Shown here: positions 42,549-51,752 of the stretch, in pieces
How positions within the stretch are numbered: the stretch's first letter is position 1
How the letters are laid out: every line of letters begins with the position of its first letter
NCBI GenBank assembly: GCA_003225005.1
Contig: QIAN01000222.1
Span: 1 to 64,000 of the forward strand
Source: Acidobacteriota bacterium
GTDB lineage: Bacteria > Acidobacteriota > Terriglobia > Terriglobales > Acidobacteriaceae
Length of the DNA: 64,000 bases
Reading direction: 5' to 3'
Made by a program: the position numbers and the translations under genes
The notes under the pieces: model-generated
What the model saw: the letters and a program-made list of their open reading frames with translations, nothing else
The model's database searches: none
Told to the model about the DNA's origin: nothing

Positions 42549-43913
42549 ATGAACCTCTATCGGTCAAGTTTTTTGGTGTTGCTCGTAACCGTGTTACTGA
42601 TGCTGTCTTTTTCGCCAGCTTCGTCCGCGCAGGTTGCGGTGGGAATTTCGGTTAGGATCGGCCCGCCAGCGTTGCCGGTTTACGCGCAGCCCCTTTGCCC
42701 CGGCCCCGGCTATTTCTGGACGCCCGGGTACTGGGCTTGGGATGACGACGATGGCTATTACTGGGTGCCCGGAACCTGGGTACTCGCCCCCGTTGGGATG
42801 CTCTGGACTCCTGGCTACTGGGGTTGGAATGATGGACTCTACGCTTGGAACGGCGGCTACTGGGGTCCGCACATCGGCTTTTACGGTGGCATCAACTACG
42901 GCTTTGGCTACACCGGCGTCGGCTTTTTCGGTGGGGAGTGGCGAGGGGACACATTTTTCTACAACCGTAGCGTCACCAACGTGAACGTCACCAACGTGAC
43001 CAATATCTATAACAAGACGGTCATCGTGAACAACAATGCCCGTGTCAGCTTCAACGGCGGCAACGGCGGCGTCCGCGCGCGGCCCACTCCTCAGCAGGAA
43101 GCTGCAGCGCATGAACGGCACTTACCTCCGATCGGCGAACAAGCGAAGCACGAGCAGGCAGCACGAGGCAATCGTCAGCTGTTTGCTTCGGCAAACCACG
43201 GCCGGCCGGCGATTGCTGCCACTGCCAGACCAGCGGAATTCAGCCGCGGAGTAGTACGGGCAAAAGCTGCGGGTGCGCCCTATCATCCGCCGAAGATCGC
43301 GCCCAGAGAGGCGGTCGTCCGTGGCGGTGCTGGCGGCAACCGCTCCTCCGGCGCTAACAACCGCGCATCTACCCCGCCCAATCGGAGCAACGCGGCTCCC
43401 CGTGGAAACAACGCTCGTCCTGAGTCGTCGCGCAGCACTTCAACGGCGCGTCCGAATGCGAATCGTCCGAGCGAGAACCGTCCGAACGAGAACAAGGCGC
43501 GGAACGATTTCCATCCACCAGCTTCTTCGCGTTCGGCGACTCCGCGCACCGAGAAGTCCCCGAGCCGGACTAACGATCGTCCGCCAGCGCGGGAGTCTCG
43601 TGCGCCGAGTTCATCTCGTCCGGCAAGCGCGCCCCCTTCGCGGGAGAATCGTCCGCCACAACGGGAGGCTGCGCCAACGCCACGGCGCCAAGAGAGCGCA
43701 CCACCCACGCGCCACGAAAGCGCACCACCCACGCGCCACGAAAGCGCACCACCCACGCGCCACGAAAGCGCGCCACCCGCGCGCCACGAAAGCGCGCCAC
43801 CTCCACGGCGCGAAAGTGCACCTCCACAGCGCGAGAGTGCCCCTCCGCCGCGCCGCGAAAGTGCACCGCCGCAAAGGAAGGAAGTTCCTAAGGAACCGGG
43901 CAAGGGACGGTGA
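42549..43913 (+). CDS. Exported YXWGXW-repeat protein with Pro/Arg/Ser-rich repetitive tail
   Basis: 454 residues from ATG 42549, which follows AAAGGA. A signal peptide (VLLVTVLLMLSFSPASSAQ) leads into aromatic repeats: PGYFWTPGYWAWDDDDGYYW, VPGTWVLAPVGMLWTPGYWG and WNDGLYAWNGGYWGPHIGFY, the YXWGXW type. An Asn-rich section (VTNVNVTNVTNIYNKTVIVN) follows. Residues about 210-454 are disordered, built of Arg, Pro, Ser and Ala, ending in near-perfect 8-residue repeats of HESAPPTR. It should be an outer-surface or periplasmic structural protein. The tail could bind anionic polymers. Confidence 0.75.
   Translation: MNLYRSSFLVLLVTVLLMLSFSPASSAQVAVGISVRIGPPALPVYAQPLCPGPGYFWTPGYWAWDDDDGYYWVPGTWVLAPVGMLWTPGYWGWNDGLYAWNGGYWGPHIGFYGGINYGFGYTGVGFFGGEWRGDTFFYNRSVTNVNVTNVTNIYNKTVIVNNNARVSFNGGNGGVRARPTPQQEAAAHERHLPPIGEQAKHEQAARGNRQLFASANHGRPAIAATARPAEFSRGVVRAKAAGAPYHPPKIAPREAVVRGGAGGNRSSGANNRASTPPNRSNAAPRGNNARPESSRSTSTARPNANRPSENRPNENKARNDFHPPASSRSATPRTEKSPSRTNDRPPARESRAPSSSRPASAPPSRENRPPQREAAPTPRRQESAPPTRHESAPPTRHESAPPTRHESAPPARHESAPPPRRESAPPQRESAPPPRRESAPPQRKEVPKEPGKGR
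43701..43870 (+). repeat. 24-bp coding tandem repeat
   Basis: Units of CCACCCACGCGCCACGAAAG plus CGCA repeat exactly three times from 43701 and then degenerate toward 43870. They are in frame and encode the HESAPPTR repeats at the end of the YXWGXW protein. Copy number is likely to vary between strains by slippage or recombination, without frameshift. Confidence 0.8.
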
Positions 43914-44238
43914 GAATCAGTGGATAGTATGCAGAGGCCAGCGGCTGGTTTTGAGCTGCTGGCCAGTTTCCTAGTCAGAGAGGCGTGGCTCCCAGACGAG
44001 TACGAAATCGCAGAGGAAGACTGGCTGCAAGGCACGGAGAGGCGCAGAATCTGTGCAAGCCCGTCTGGACCTACCGTTCTACCTCCCGAGCAACGGTAGC
44101 GGCGCTGGTTCGGCTCCCGCAGACTGGTACAAGTGTGCGTGACAGCGGAATTTTCTCTGCTACAATTTTTTAGCAGGCGTCGGGCTGGAGCGCGGCTGGC
44201 GGATCGATTATGAAGTGACCCAAGGAGTCACAACGACC
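43914..44238. other. Spacer without gene
   Basis: About 325 bases between the YXWGXW gene and the BIG2 lipoprotein gene. No frame looks like a protein. It should hold the promoter of the downstream gene, whose ribosome binding site AAGGAG lies at 44220-44225. I see no repeat or strong hairpin. Confidence 0.35.
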
Positions 44239-44892
44239 ATGTCACCTACCAAGCAAAAACTCCGCCTGGCCGGCGCCTTCACCGCGCTCGCAACCTTTGC
44301 CTTTACCCTCGGGTGCCGCGGCTTCTTCGTAAATCCCACGCTCACGACAGTCACCGTGGGACCCACCGGCTTTACCCTTCCCGTCGGATCAACGCAGCAA
44401 ATGAGCGCCACCGGTACGTTCAATGACGGCAGCACAAAGACCCTTACTTCCGGCGTGGTCTGGACCAGTTCGGACGGAAATGTGGCCACGGTAAGCAGTT
44501 CGGGCCAAGTTACTGGAGTGGCGGCAGGAACAGCGACGATTACGGCCCAATCCGGAACAATTACCGGCACCGCGAGCATCACCGTATCGCTTACCAACGT
44601 GACCGGGCTCACCATCAGTCCAACCAGCCAGAGTGTACGCATGAATGGCGGCACGACTACCTTCCAGGCTTTCGCCACAATTTCTGGATCTAGCACACCG
44701 GTTGATGTGAGCGCGCAGGCCAGTTGGAGCATCGGTACTCCGGCGAACTACACACTGTCGCAGGGTGTAACACCCGAAACGGTTACTACAACCGCGACCG
44801 CGACCAGCGGGGAAATCGACAATATTACGGCGACCTACACAAGCGGTACTACTCAGTTTACGGCCACGGCGAAGGTGACCGTTACACAGTAG
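44239..44892 (+). CDS. BIG2 (bacterial Ig-like) lipoprotein
   Basis: 217 residues from ATG 44239 (AAGGAG about 13 bases upstream; frame open to 44215). A lipoprotein signal (FTALATFAFTLGC, Cys about residue 26) is followed by two Ig-like units: LTTVTVGPTGFTLPVGSTQQ with WTSSDGNVATVSSSGQVTGV and AAGTATITAQSGTITG, then LTISPTSQSVRMNGGTTTFQ and an analogous second half. It should be a surface-exposed lipid-anchored protein for adhesion or structure. A broken relative lies at 32959-33410. Confidence 0.82.
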   Translation: MSPTKQKLRLAGAFTALATFAFTLGCRGFFVNPTLTTVTVGPTGFTLPVGSTQQMSATGTFNDGSTKTLTSGVVWTSSDGNVATVSSSGQVTGVAAGTATITAQSGTITGTASITVSLTNVTGLTISPTSQSVRMNGGTTTFQAFATISGSSTPVDVSAQASWSIGTPANYTLSQGVTPETVTTTATATSGEIDNITATYTSGTTQFTATAKVTVTQ

Positions 44893-45078
44893 CTATAACG
44901 CCGGAGTTTTCTGGGGTAACCGGCCGAGATGTAGGCGCCGGGCTTAATGGCCCGTGCTCTCATTCCATGCCCACTCGTAATATGGCAATCCTTGAGCACG
45001 GAACGATATGATCACACGCAGGAACCGTTGGGAGGCGCAAGGAGGTAGAGCGCTGCCGATCTAGTAATCTGGCCGACC

Positions 45079-46140
45079 ATGTCCAACATTCGCTGCATCG
45101 GTATTGCCACCGGAGGCGGGGACGCTCCCGGTCTCAACGCCGTCATTCGCGCCGCTACCAGGGCGGCCATTCTAAAGTACAAATGGAAGGTCATTGGCAT
45201 CCCCGATGGCTTTGACGGCCTTATCTGGCCGGAGAAGTCGTTTGAGCTTACGCTCAAGGAAGTTTCTGGAATCCTGCCCCGCGGTGGCACCATCCTCGGA
45301 ACCACCAGCCGCGGCAATCCTTTCCAATACAAGACGGGCGAAAATCGTGGAGAAGTCCGCGATATTTCCGATCAGGTGATTGCCAACGCGGGCAAGCTCG
45401 GCATTGACGCCATCATCAGCATCGGCGGCGACGGCTCGCAGAAAATCGGCCACGAACTTTTCCTGAAGGGGATGAAGATCGTTGGCGTTCCCAAGACCAT
45501 CGACAACGATCTCTCCGCGACGGACGTGACCTTCGGATTCGACACTGCTCTGCACACCGTCACCGACGCCATCGACAAAATCCATACCACGGCTGCATCG
45601 CACCATCGCGTGATGGTGGTTGCGGTCATGGGTCGAGACTGCGGTTGGATCGCACTCGAAGCCGGCATTGCCGGAGGAGCTCACATCATCCTCATGCCGG
45701 AAATTTCGTTTACCCTCAAGCGCGTCTGCGAGCAGATTGGGGGACGCGAAAACGTGGGCCGGCGCTTCACCATCGTAGTGGTGGCGGAAGGGGTCAAGCT
45801 GCCGCCGGAATTAAAAGAGAACCGCCGCGCCAGTCCGGTGGGAAATCTGCTCGGCAATGCCATCGCCACTGGTGCGAACAAAGAAGTGAGGATCAGCGTG
45901 CTCGGGCACATTCAGCGCGGAGGATCACCCTCGCCCTTCGATCGCATTTTGGCTACGCGCTTCGGCGTGGCCGCTGTCGACCTGATAGCCGCCGGCGGCT
46001 TCGGCATGATGGTTGCGTTGCGTGGCGAATCCATCGTCTCCGTGGATGTGGCTCACGTCATCGGCCATCTCAAGTCCGTCGATCCGCAAGGTGAGATGGT
46101 GCGGACTGCGCGGGCGATTGGAATTGGATTTGGAGACTGA
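45079..46140 (+). CDS. pfkA: 6-phosphofructokinase
   Basis: 353 residues. Motifs GIATGGGDAPGLNAVIRAAT, IISIGGDGSQKIGHE, VGVPKTIDNDLSATDVTFGF and HIQRGGSPSPFDRIL are those of PFK, which phosphorylates fructose 6-phosphate in glycolysis. The residue pair that separates donors is mixed: Gly in GGDGS is as in ATP enzymes, while Lys in PKTIDND is found in PPi-dependent and some ATP-dependent forms. Whether ATP or PPi is used is therefore undecided. It stands alone, with a DsbA-like gene converging on it. Confidence 0.9.
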   Translation: MSNIRCIGIATGGGDAPGLNAVIRAATRAAILKYKWKVIGIPDGFDGLIWPEKSFELTLKEVSGILPRGGTILGTTSRGNPFQYKTGENRGEVRDISDQVIANAGKLGIDAIISIGGDGSQKIGHELFLKGMKIVGVPKTIDNDLSATDVTFGFDTALHTVTDAIDKIHTTAASHHRVMVVAVMGRDCGWIALEAGIAGGAHIILMPEISFTLKRVCEQIGGRENVGRRFTIVVVAEGVKLPPELKENRRASPVGNLLGNAIATGANKEVRISVLGHIQRGGSPSPFDRILATRFGVAAVDLIAAGGFGMMVALRGESIVSVDVAHVIGHLKSVDPQGEMVRTARAIGIGFGD

Positions 46141-46206
46141 GGAAGGTGATTGTGGAATGGCGAAACCATCAACCATTGTCACTCGGCAATCGGCAATGGC
46201 TTCGCC

Positions 46207-46821
46207 CTACTCTTTCAGCATACTGTCAATCAGCGCATAAAGCTGGCTGCGGTCCACGACTTCCACAAATGGCTTGCCGGCGCGCTTGTTGCTGACCACG
46301 TAGAGGGTCGGGGTGTGGTTGATCGGGACTGTTTTGCCCAATTCCTTATCAGCATTGACCAGGGCCGCGAGTTTGCCCTCGGGATCAACCACAAAAGGCA
46401 GGTCGACCTTGTGCTCGGCGGCGAACTTCTCCGCAAAGCCGCGCAGGTTCTGCGGAGTGATCTCGAGCTGATTGCTGAAGATGTAGTCGCGAAATTCGTT
46501 GCCCAGGCTTTTTGAATGAGTGTCGAAGTAACGTGCTAGAACGGCCGCATCGAACGACCATGTGTGAAAGGGCAGGGGGAAATCATGGCGCACCACAGGA
46601 ATCTTGTAAGTCTTGGATGCTTCTTCCACCAAGGGCGCGGCGCGGCGGCAGTCGGGACATTGCAAGTCCTCAAACAGCACGATGGCTACGGTCGCGCCCT
46701 TAGGCGGACGCAAAGCCGGGTTCACCGCGCTCTGCGCGGATGCAAGCCAGCCGGCGTTCAGTGCAAGGACAGCCAGAAGGGAAAAAAACTGAGTCCAACT
46801 TTTTGTCATGATTCGTGCCAT
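46207..46821 (-). CDS. Exported DsbA/thioredoxin-like disulfide protein
   Basis: About 204 residues from ATG 46821; the frame is open to 46869 and a second ATG is at 46809. A signal peptide (FFSLLAVLALNAGWLASAQ) precedes a thioredoxin fold with the active site FEDLQCPDCRRAAPLVEEAS (CPDC) and the cis-Pro region INHTPTLYVVSNKRAG. In between is the helical insertion of DsbA/DsbG-like proteins. It should form or shuffle disulfides, or act as a sodium-dependent thiol reductase, in the periplasm. The gene stands alone. The following 46822-47158 contains no gene and must hold its promoter. Confidence 0.85.
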   Translation of the reverse strand: MARIMTKSWTQFFSLLAVLALNAGWLASAQSAVNPALRPPKGATVAIVLFEDLQCPDCRRAAPLVEEASKTYKIPVVRHDFPLPFHTWSFDAAVLARYFDTHSKSLGNEFRDYIFSNQLEITPQNLRGFAEKFAAEHKVDLPFVVDPEGKLAALVNADKELGKTVPINHTPTLYVVSNKRAGKPFVEVVDRSQLYALIDSMLKE

Positions 46822-47158
46822 AGGGTCGGATACGCTCCAAACTCGCTCTCCATACCGGAGATCTGCCACGAAGCAAACCGCTCACTGTTAGTCGCGTCGA
46901 TCCGCGGTTCGGTCGCCTGCTGCGCGGCCCGCATTGTATCCATGGTAACCGAAGGGGCGCAGCAATGTCAGGCCTCCGCGGGTTGTAGGAATCCAAGACC
47001 AATCGCAGAGCGCGCGATCTCGGCGGCAGGGCTCCGTGATCTCGGCAAATTGCCGTTCCCCCGGGGAACAGGTGTATGCGGGGTAAACCTCGTAACGAAA
47101 AACCGCTACTGACACGCGCTATATTTGGGGAATCGGTTCTTCGGAGACATGTGCTGCT

Positions 47159-48205
47159 GTGCGATGCTTTCGCCAATCCGCTCCTCGCTTTGTCCTAGCC
47201 AGCGTGCTTATTGCCGCATCGGTGTTTATAGCCTGCAGAAGCGGCCATCGCGTGCTGGAGGTGGCTTATGTGTCGGCACCGCAAGCCACGCTTCGCGACC
47301 AGGTCGCGGCGGTCTACAACAAGAATGGCACGGTCAAGAACGGGGAGCGCGTGGAGGTTCTTGAGCATGAAAAGCGTTTCGCCCGGGTGCGCACCGCGAG
47401 CGGGATCGAAGGTTGGATTGAACAGCGCTATCTGGCAGATCAGAAGACCTACGACGGCGTGCAGAAGCTCACGCAAGACAATCAGAACGACCCGGTGCAG
47501 GCCACCGGCGTGTTGCGCAACGACACCAACCTGCACATCAGTCCCGGGCGCGAGACCGAACACCTATATCAACTCACGCAGGGAGCGAAGGTCGCGATCC
47601 TGAAACGCGACACCGCGGAGAAGCAGCCCACGGTGGTGATCTCGACTCGCGCCACGACCACGCCCGGAGGAAGGCCTAACGCAAAGAAGGGTTCCAGCCA
47701 GCCAGCGGCACCAGGGCTCGAAGACTGGTGGCTGGGTCGCGATAGCGCGGGGCGTGTGGGTTGGGTGCTGGCGCGAATGGTGGACGTTGATGTGCCCATC
47801 GAAATCGCGCAGTACGCCGAAGGGCAGCGCTTCGTGGCTTTCTTCGTATTGAATGAGGTGCAAGATGGCGATAAAAAAGTTTCGCAATGTCTCGCCGTGC
47901 TCACCGAACCTCATGACGGGTTGCCCTATGACTTCGATCAGGTGCGAGTCTTTACCTGGAACGTTAAAAGGCACCGCTACGAGACCGCGTACCGCGAGCA
48001 CAAGCTCAACGGAGTGCTCCCGGTCACAGTGACGACTGAGAATTTCGATAAAGAAGGGGCGCTGCCGGTTTTCGTGTTGCGCGTGAAAGACGACAGCGGA
48101 AACGTCAGCGAGCGTAAATACAAATTGAATACGCCGATCGTGCGGCGAGTGCTGGCACCTGGAGAAGAGCCGGCGCGCAGCGTGACGAAGCGGCGGCGGC
48201 GCTAG
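47159..48205 (+). CDS. Lipoprotein with two bacterial SH3 domains
   Basis: 348 residues from GTG 47159. A lipoprotein signal (LIAASVFIACRSG) precedes SH3-like units: VAYVSAPQATLRDQVAAVYN with GERVEVLEHEKRFARVRTAS and IEGWIEQRYLADQ, then GVLRNDTNLHISPGRETEHL and GRDSAGRVGWVLARMVDVDV. The last third is a beta-rich domain without family recognition, ending in basic TKRRRR. Such proteins are cell-wall or envelope-binding. It lies in its own transcription unit. The start is not marked by a good ribosome binding site, so a nearby alternative cannot be excluded. Confidence 0.75.
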   Translation: MRCFRQSAPRFVLASVLIAASVFIACRSGHRVLEVAYVSAPQATLRDQVAAVYNKNGTVKNGERVEVLEHEKRFARVRTASGIEGWIEQRYLADQKTYDGVQKLTQDNQNDPVQATGVLRNDTNLHISPGRETEHLYQLTQGAKVAILKRDTAEKQPTVVISTRATTTPGGRPNAKKGSSQPAAPGLEDWWLGRDSAGRVGWVLARMVDVDVPIEIAQYAEGQRFVAFFVLNEVQDGDKKVSQCLAVLTEPHDGLPYDFDQVRVFTWNVKRHRYETAYREHKLNGVLPVTVTTENFDKEGALPVFVLRVKDDSGNVSERKYKLNTPIVRRVLAPGEEPARSVTKRRRR

Positions 48206-48353
48206 GAGGGAACCCTTCCGCCGTAGCATACCTCACATTTTCGTAGAGACGTTGCTCGTTCCTTCTCCCGGTTACGTCTTCAGGACTCTCTTTGTTACAG
48301 GTCAGCCGTAAGACCAAGGCGCCAGATGTTGCAAGCCCCGTTTCTACTCGAGC

Positions 48354-50003
48354 TTAGCCGTAGAACTCCGCAATACTGGCAACCACACAGCGCTGCTCGT
48401 CGTCCGTGAGTTCGGGAAACATCGGTAAGGCCAAGACTTCTTTGGCAGCGCGCTCGGCCTCGGGAAAATCTCCTTCGCGATATCCCAGATACGCGAAACA
48501 AGGCTGCAAGTGCAGCGGGATGGGATAGTAGATCTCGCTGCCGATCTGACGCGCGCTCAGGAATTCCCGGAGTTCGTCGCGGCGGTCAGCGCGGATGACA
48601 TACTGATGGAATATGTGAAGGGCATTCGAGGAGGTCTTCGGCAATTGAACTGGCGAACTCGCTGAGATGGTGGATGGTGGATGGTTGATTGTTGAATGAG
48701 AGACCGAGGCGGATTCCGATCTTGGCCGGGCTGCATGCGACTGGGATCGCCGACCGGCGGTGAGGCCGGCCTCCGCAAACAATTTGTCATATACGACAGC
48801 GCGCTGGCGGCGAGCCTGGTTCCATCCTTCGAGATATTTCAACTTCACGTGCAGGATGGCAGCCTGCATAGCGTCGAGGCGGCTGTTCCATCCGAGTTCT
48901 TCATGCACGTATCGGCGAGAGCTGCCGTGGTTGCGCAGGCGCCTCATGTGCGCTGCCAGCTCGGGGTCATTCGTAGTCACCAAGCCGGCCTCCCCATAGG
49001 CGCTGAGATTCTTGGTGGGATAGAAGCTGAACGCAGCGGCCACGCCCGCGGATCCGGCGCGACGGTCGCGCCAGGCGGCGCCGATGGCCTGGGCGGCGTC
49101 TTCAACCATCGCCAGATGAAACTCGTTGGCCAGTACCTGAAAGCGATCCATATCGGCGCACTGGCCATACAGATGGACGGGAAGCAGCGCTCGCAACTTC
49201 CGGTAACCGCTGTGCCGCAGACGGGCTTCAACCTGCGTTGGATCGAGATTGAAGGTAGCGGCATTGATGTCGGCAAACACCGGACGTGCCCCGGCTCGCG
49301 CAATTGCGCTAGCGGAAGCGAAGAAACTGAAGGGAGTAGTAAGAACTTGGTCTCCGGGCTGCACGCCGGCGGCGACCAGGGCGAGCCAAAGCGCGTCCGT
49401 TCCCGACGCGCAGCCGACGGCTTCTTTCGCTCCACAAAAGTCGGCGAGGTCGTGCTCGAAGGACTCCACCTCACTTCCCAGAATGTATTGTTGCGAGGCA
49501 CACACCCGCCCCACCGCCGCCAGAACCTCGGCGCGGATTTGTTCATACTGCCTCTGCAAGTCGAGCAAAGGTACGGCCGCCAGCGGCTTCGCCCCCAGCG
49601 TATGCGGCTTTGAAGGTGCGGTCACGGGAAAGTCGGATTGTAACAGGCGGGTACCCGAGCCTTCGCACCTCTCGAGGTGAGGCAGCGGGGGGAGAGGCCG
49701 GCCGTCTGCCAGCGCCCGCTTCCACGCGGCAAGAGAGTGCAAAAAGACGGCGAGTCTCAGATCGCCATGTTCTTCGGGATAGCCTTGCAAATTCCGCGTG
49801 CCGCGCTCGAGCAAGGAGCGTGCGCCGACGAGATTCCCAGTCGAGTGATGATGGAAGGCAACCGCGACCTGAATCAGTCCCTGCAAGAACTTCTTTTCTT
49901 CCGGCGGCGCCGCGCGCCAAACGTCTTCCCAGACCTCGTGTGCGTCGAAGAATGCCGCGCGGTTGAAGAGGTCCAGAGCGTGTAAGTAGAGCGCCTGTTC
50001 CAT
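48354..50003 (-). CDS. Fusion of DUF309 with DegT/DnrJ/EryC1/StrS aminotransferase
   Basis: About 549 residues from ATG 50003; the frame is open to 50126 and the exact start is uncertain. Residues 1-130 are DUF309 (LFNRAAFFDAHEVWEDVWRA, FLQGLIQVAVAFHHHSTGNL). From about residue 145 begins a PLP aminotransferase of the sugar-aminotransferase class: VPLLDLQRQYEQIRAEVLAA, CASGTDALWLALVAAGVQPG, VEDAAQAIGA and the PLP lysine in FSFYPTKNLSAYGEAG. It would make amino sugars for envelope polysaccharide. An insert of about 35 Ser/Pro/His-rich residues (HSTINHPPSTISASS) interrupts the C-terminal domain before NALHIFHQYVIRADRR. Confidence 0.8.
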   Translation of the reverse strand: MEQALYLHALDLFNRAAFFDAHEVWEDVWRAAPPEEKKFLQGLIQVAVAFHHHSTGNLVGARSLLERGTRNLQGYPEEHGDLRLAVFLHSLAAWKRALADGRPLPPLPHLERCEGSGTRLLQSDFPVTAPSKPHTLGAKPLAAVPLLDLQRQYEQIRAEVLAAVGRVCASQQYILGSEVESFEHDLADFCGAKEAVGCASGTDALWLALVAAGVQPGDQVLTTPFSFFASASAIARAGARPVFADINAATFNLDPTQVEARLRHSGYRKLRALLPVHLYGQCADMDRFQVLANEFHLAMVEDAAQAIGAAWRDRRAGSAGVAAAFSFYPTKNLSAYGEAGLVTTNDPELAAHMRRLRNHGSSRRYVHEELGWNSRLDAMQAAILHVKLKYLEGWNQARRQRAVVYDKLFAEAGLTAGRRSQSHAARPRSESASVSHSTINHPPSTISASSPVQLPKTSSNALHIFHQYVIRADRRDELREFLSARQIGSEIYYPIPLHLQPCFAYLGYREGDFPEAERAAKEVLALPMFPELTDDEQRCVVASIAEFYG

Positions 50004-50284
50004 GTACTCGCGTCGTCCAGCCGGGGAAGAGGCAAGGATTGTAAAGCTTTCTCCATCTGTCCCCGGCCGCCTGCGCCCTTGCAGGATATTTTCGGCAGGT
50101 CGCGCGTCACGCTGCCGATTCGCCAAAACATCCGCCGGGATTGAGTCTACAGAAAATGTGGGCCACGCCTATGGAAAATTGCATTTCCAGGATTCTGCAG
50201 GAAAAGGGCAAATTGATCCCGCCGGCAGGTTCCAAGTCAAATCTCGGAAGCGGACTTTTCACGTCTTTGACCACTCCTTCAATG

Positions 50285-51007
50285 CTACTTTCCCAAAATC
50301 GTGTAGTGCGAACTGGTAGCCATGAAGAACAACAGCGGTACAGAGAGATAGAGATTTGTTCGTGACGCCAGAAAGGCCTGGCGGGCTAGAGTGGCGGCGT
50401 CGGCGGGTGGAGTACCGGCTAGGGTGCCTTTGATTATTTTCTTATTGTTGGGCCAGATGATGCCCCAGACGTTGAACAACATGATGAAGCCAAATCCGCC
50501 GCCGACTCCGATGGAGAGGACGTGGTTATCGTCCTGGCCGACGGGAGTATAGTTGACAAACAGCCATGCGGCTGCAATGACCACGACGGCTGTAACGGCC
50601 CCGAGAACGTATCCGCTAGGCAGCTTCTTGATCACGGCGAATAGGATTCCCCAACTCACAATCCAGACCAGCAAGAATAGTCCGATGGTGCTGCCCGCGC
50701 CTACGCCTATGCGCTGCGCGTCGGGACCGACGAATATCTGCGCCCAATACCAGAAGCCCACGAAGACCGTGATCAACGCGCTCCAACGGAATAAATTCAG
50801 AGCAGGCAGTGTGAGGTATTGAAATATCTTGGGCTTCATGGTGGCGTCCACCTGTTTCATGAAGGGGACGTTGACCAGATTAAAGAAATACAGCAGTCCG
50901 ATCCATGTGATGCCGGCCAGAAAGTGAAACCAGCGCAGAATTAAGCCCAGAGCTTCCGTGCCGGTGTGATTGGGCATGACAAATGCGAACCCAGCCAGAT
51001 CATGCAT
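50285..51007 (-). CDS. PuuD-like urate-oxidase N-terminal membrane protein
   Basis: 240 residues from ATG 51007, preceded by GGAGGA; the frame is open to 51085. About seven membrane segments, beginning ALGLILRWFHFLAGITWIGL and including GFIMLFNVWGIIWPNNKKII, match the membrane domain of PuuD (urate hydroxylase) and related proteins. The C-terminal cytochrome c part of PuuD is missing, as in many stand-alone relatives. Its role is therefore uncertain; it may be a quinone-, heme- or metal-linked membrane protein. No purine genes are near. Confidence 0.7.
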   Translation of the reverse strand: MHDLAGFAFVMPNHTGTEALGLILRWFHFLAGITWIGLLYFFNLVNVPFMKQVDATMKPKIFQYLTLPALNLFRWSALITVFVGFWYWAQIFVGPDAQRIGVGAGSTIGLFLLVWIVSWGILFAVIKKLPSGYVLGAVTAVVVIAAAWLFVNYTPVGQDDNHVLSIGVGGGFGFIMLFNVWGIIWPNNKKIIKGTLAGTPPADAATLARQAFLASRTNLYLSVPLLFFMATSSHYTILGK

Positions 51008-51426
51008 TAGTTCCTCCGCTAACCTTGAAGTGACAGATTCCCCGGCTCCAGAGAAGGGCGCGCGTTGCGAAGATCTGAAAGCCAACTGCGGCAGCGCAAG
51101 CGTCTGCCACGCTAGTTTTCGTCCGCTGGTGTTTCCTGGGGCGGGGGAATACTTGCATTTTGACCAAGTTATGTCAAGGTTCGGTGATTTTGACCTGCGC
51201 AGAACCTACTGACCGGAACCTGATGAAAAGGTGAGTTGAAAAGCGCGGCGGGACGCCGTATGGTACTCGCAGCCATCTGCCGGAGGTGCTGCCTCGCGGA
51301 AACTTGGCGGCACCGGGACGGCAGGATGTCCCCCCTTGTTCTCGCGGCAGGCGGAAGCCGCACGGAACATGCTGTTGCATGTGCACTAGTTTGTTGAAAG
51401 GCCAATAATGGGCAAGGAGATCGGCT
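51008..51426. promoter_or_regulatory. Divergent intergenic region, probable hfq promoter region
   Basis: About 420 bases without a gene between the PuuD-like gene (leftward) and hfq (rightward). A promoter for hfq-hflX should lie here; TTGACC at 51189 is a possible -35 but I see no convincing -10 partner. The hfq ribosome binding site AAGGAG is at 51414-51419. No other structure stands out. Confidence 0.35.
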
Positions 51427-51744
51427 ATGGAAAGCAACAAGCCGGCGCAGAACATTCAGGACTCTTTCCTCAATACCGCCCGTAAGGAGAGGACGAACAT
51501 CACCATTTATCTGTTGAGCGGAGTAAAGCTGACGGGCCGTATCCGCTCCTTCGACAAGTATGCGGTGGTGTTGGAGGCGAACGGGCAGGAGCAGCTGATT
51601 TTCAAACACGCCATTTCTACGGTGGTGATGGGCCGGACGGCGGCTCATGGCACGCACCTGGCCCATACCGATACGAAACCGGCGGCGACCTCTACAGCTT
51701 CGCCAGCGGTTTCGGCGGCCAGTGCGTCGGGCACTGAAGGGTAA
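51427..51744 (+). CDS. hfq: RNA chaperone Hfq
   Basis: 105 residues. The Sm core is complete: [40 protein letters not shown] and [18 protein letters not shown] (Sm2 with the usual KHA). The C-terminal tail of about 30 residues is Ala/Ser/Thr-rich and disordered. Hfq is a hexamer that pairs small RNAs with mRNAs. Start ATG 51427 with AAGGAG 8 bases upstream. hflX follows after 8 bp, the classic hfq-hflX pairing. Confidence 0.95.
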   Translation: MESNKPAQNIQDSFLNTARKERTNITIYLLSGVKLTGRIRSFDKYAVVLEANGQEQLIFKHAISTVVMGRTAAHGTHLAHTDTKPAATSTASPAVSAASASGTEG

Positions 51745-51752
51745 AGCTTCGC

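Noticed and set aside
43701-43870. Regularly spaced 24-bp repeats as a CRISPR array
   Set aside because: There are no unique spacers; the units are contiguous, in frame and part of a long coding sequence.
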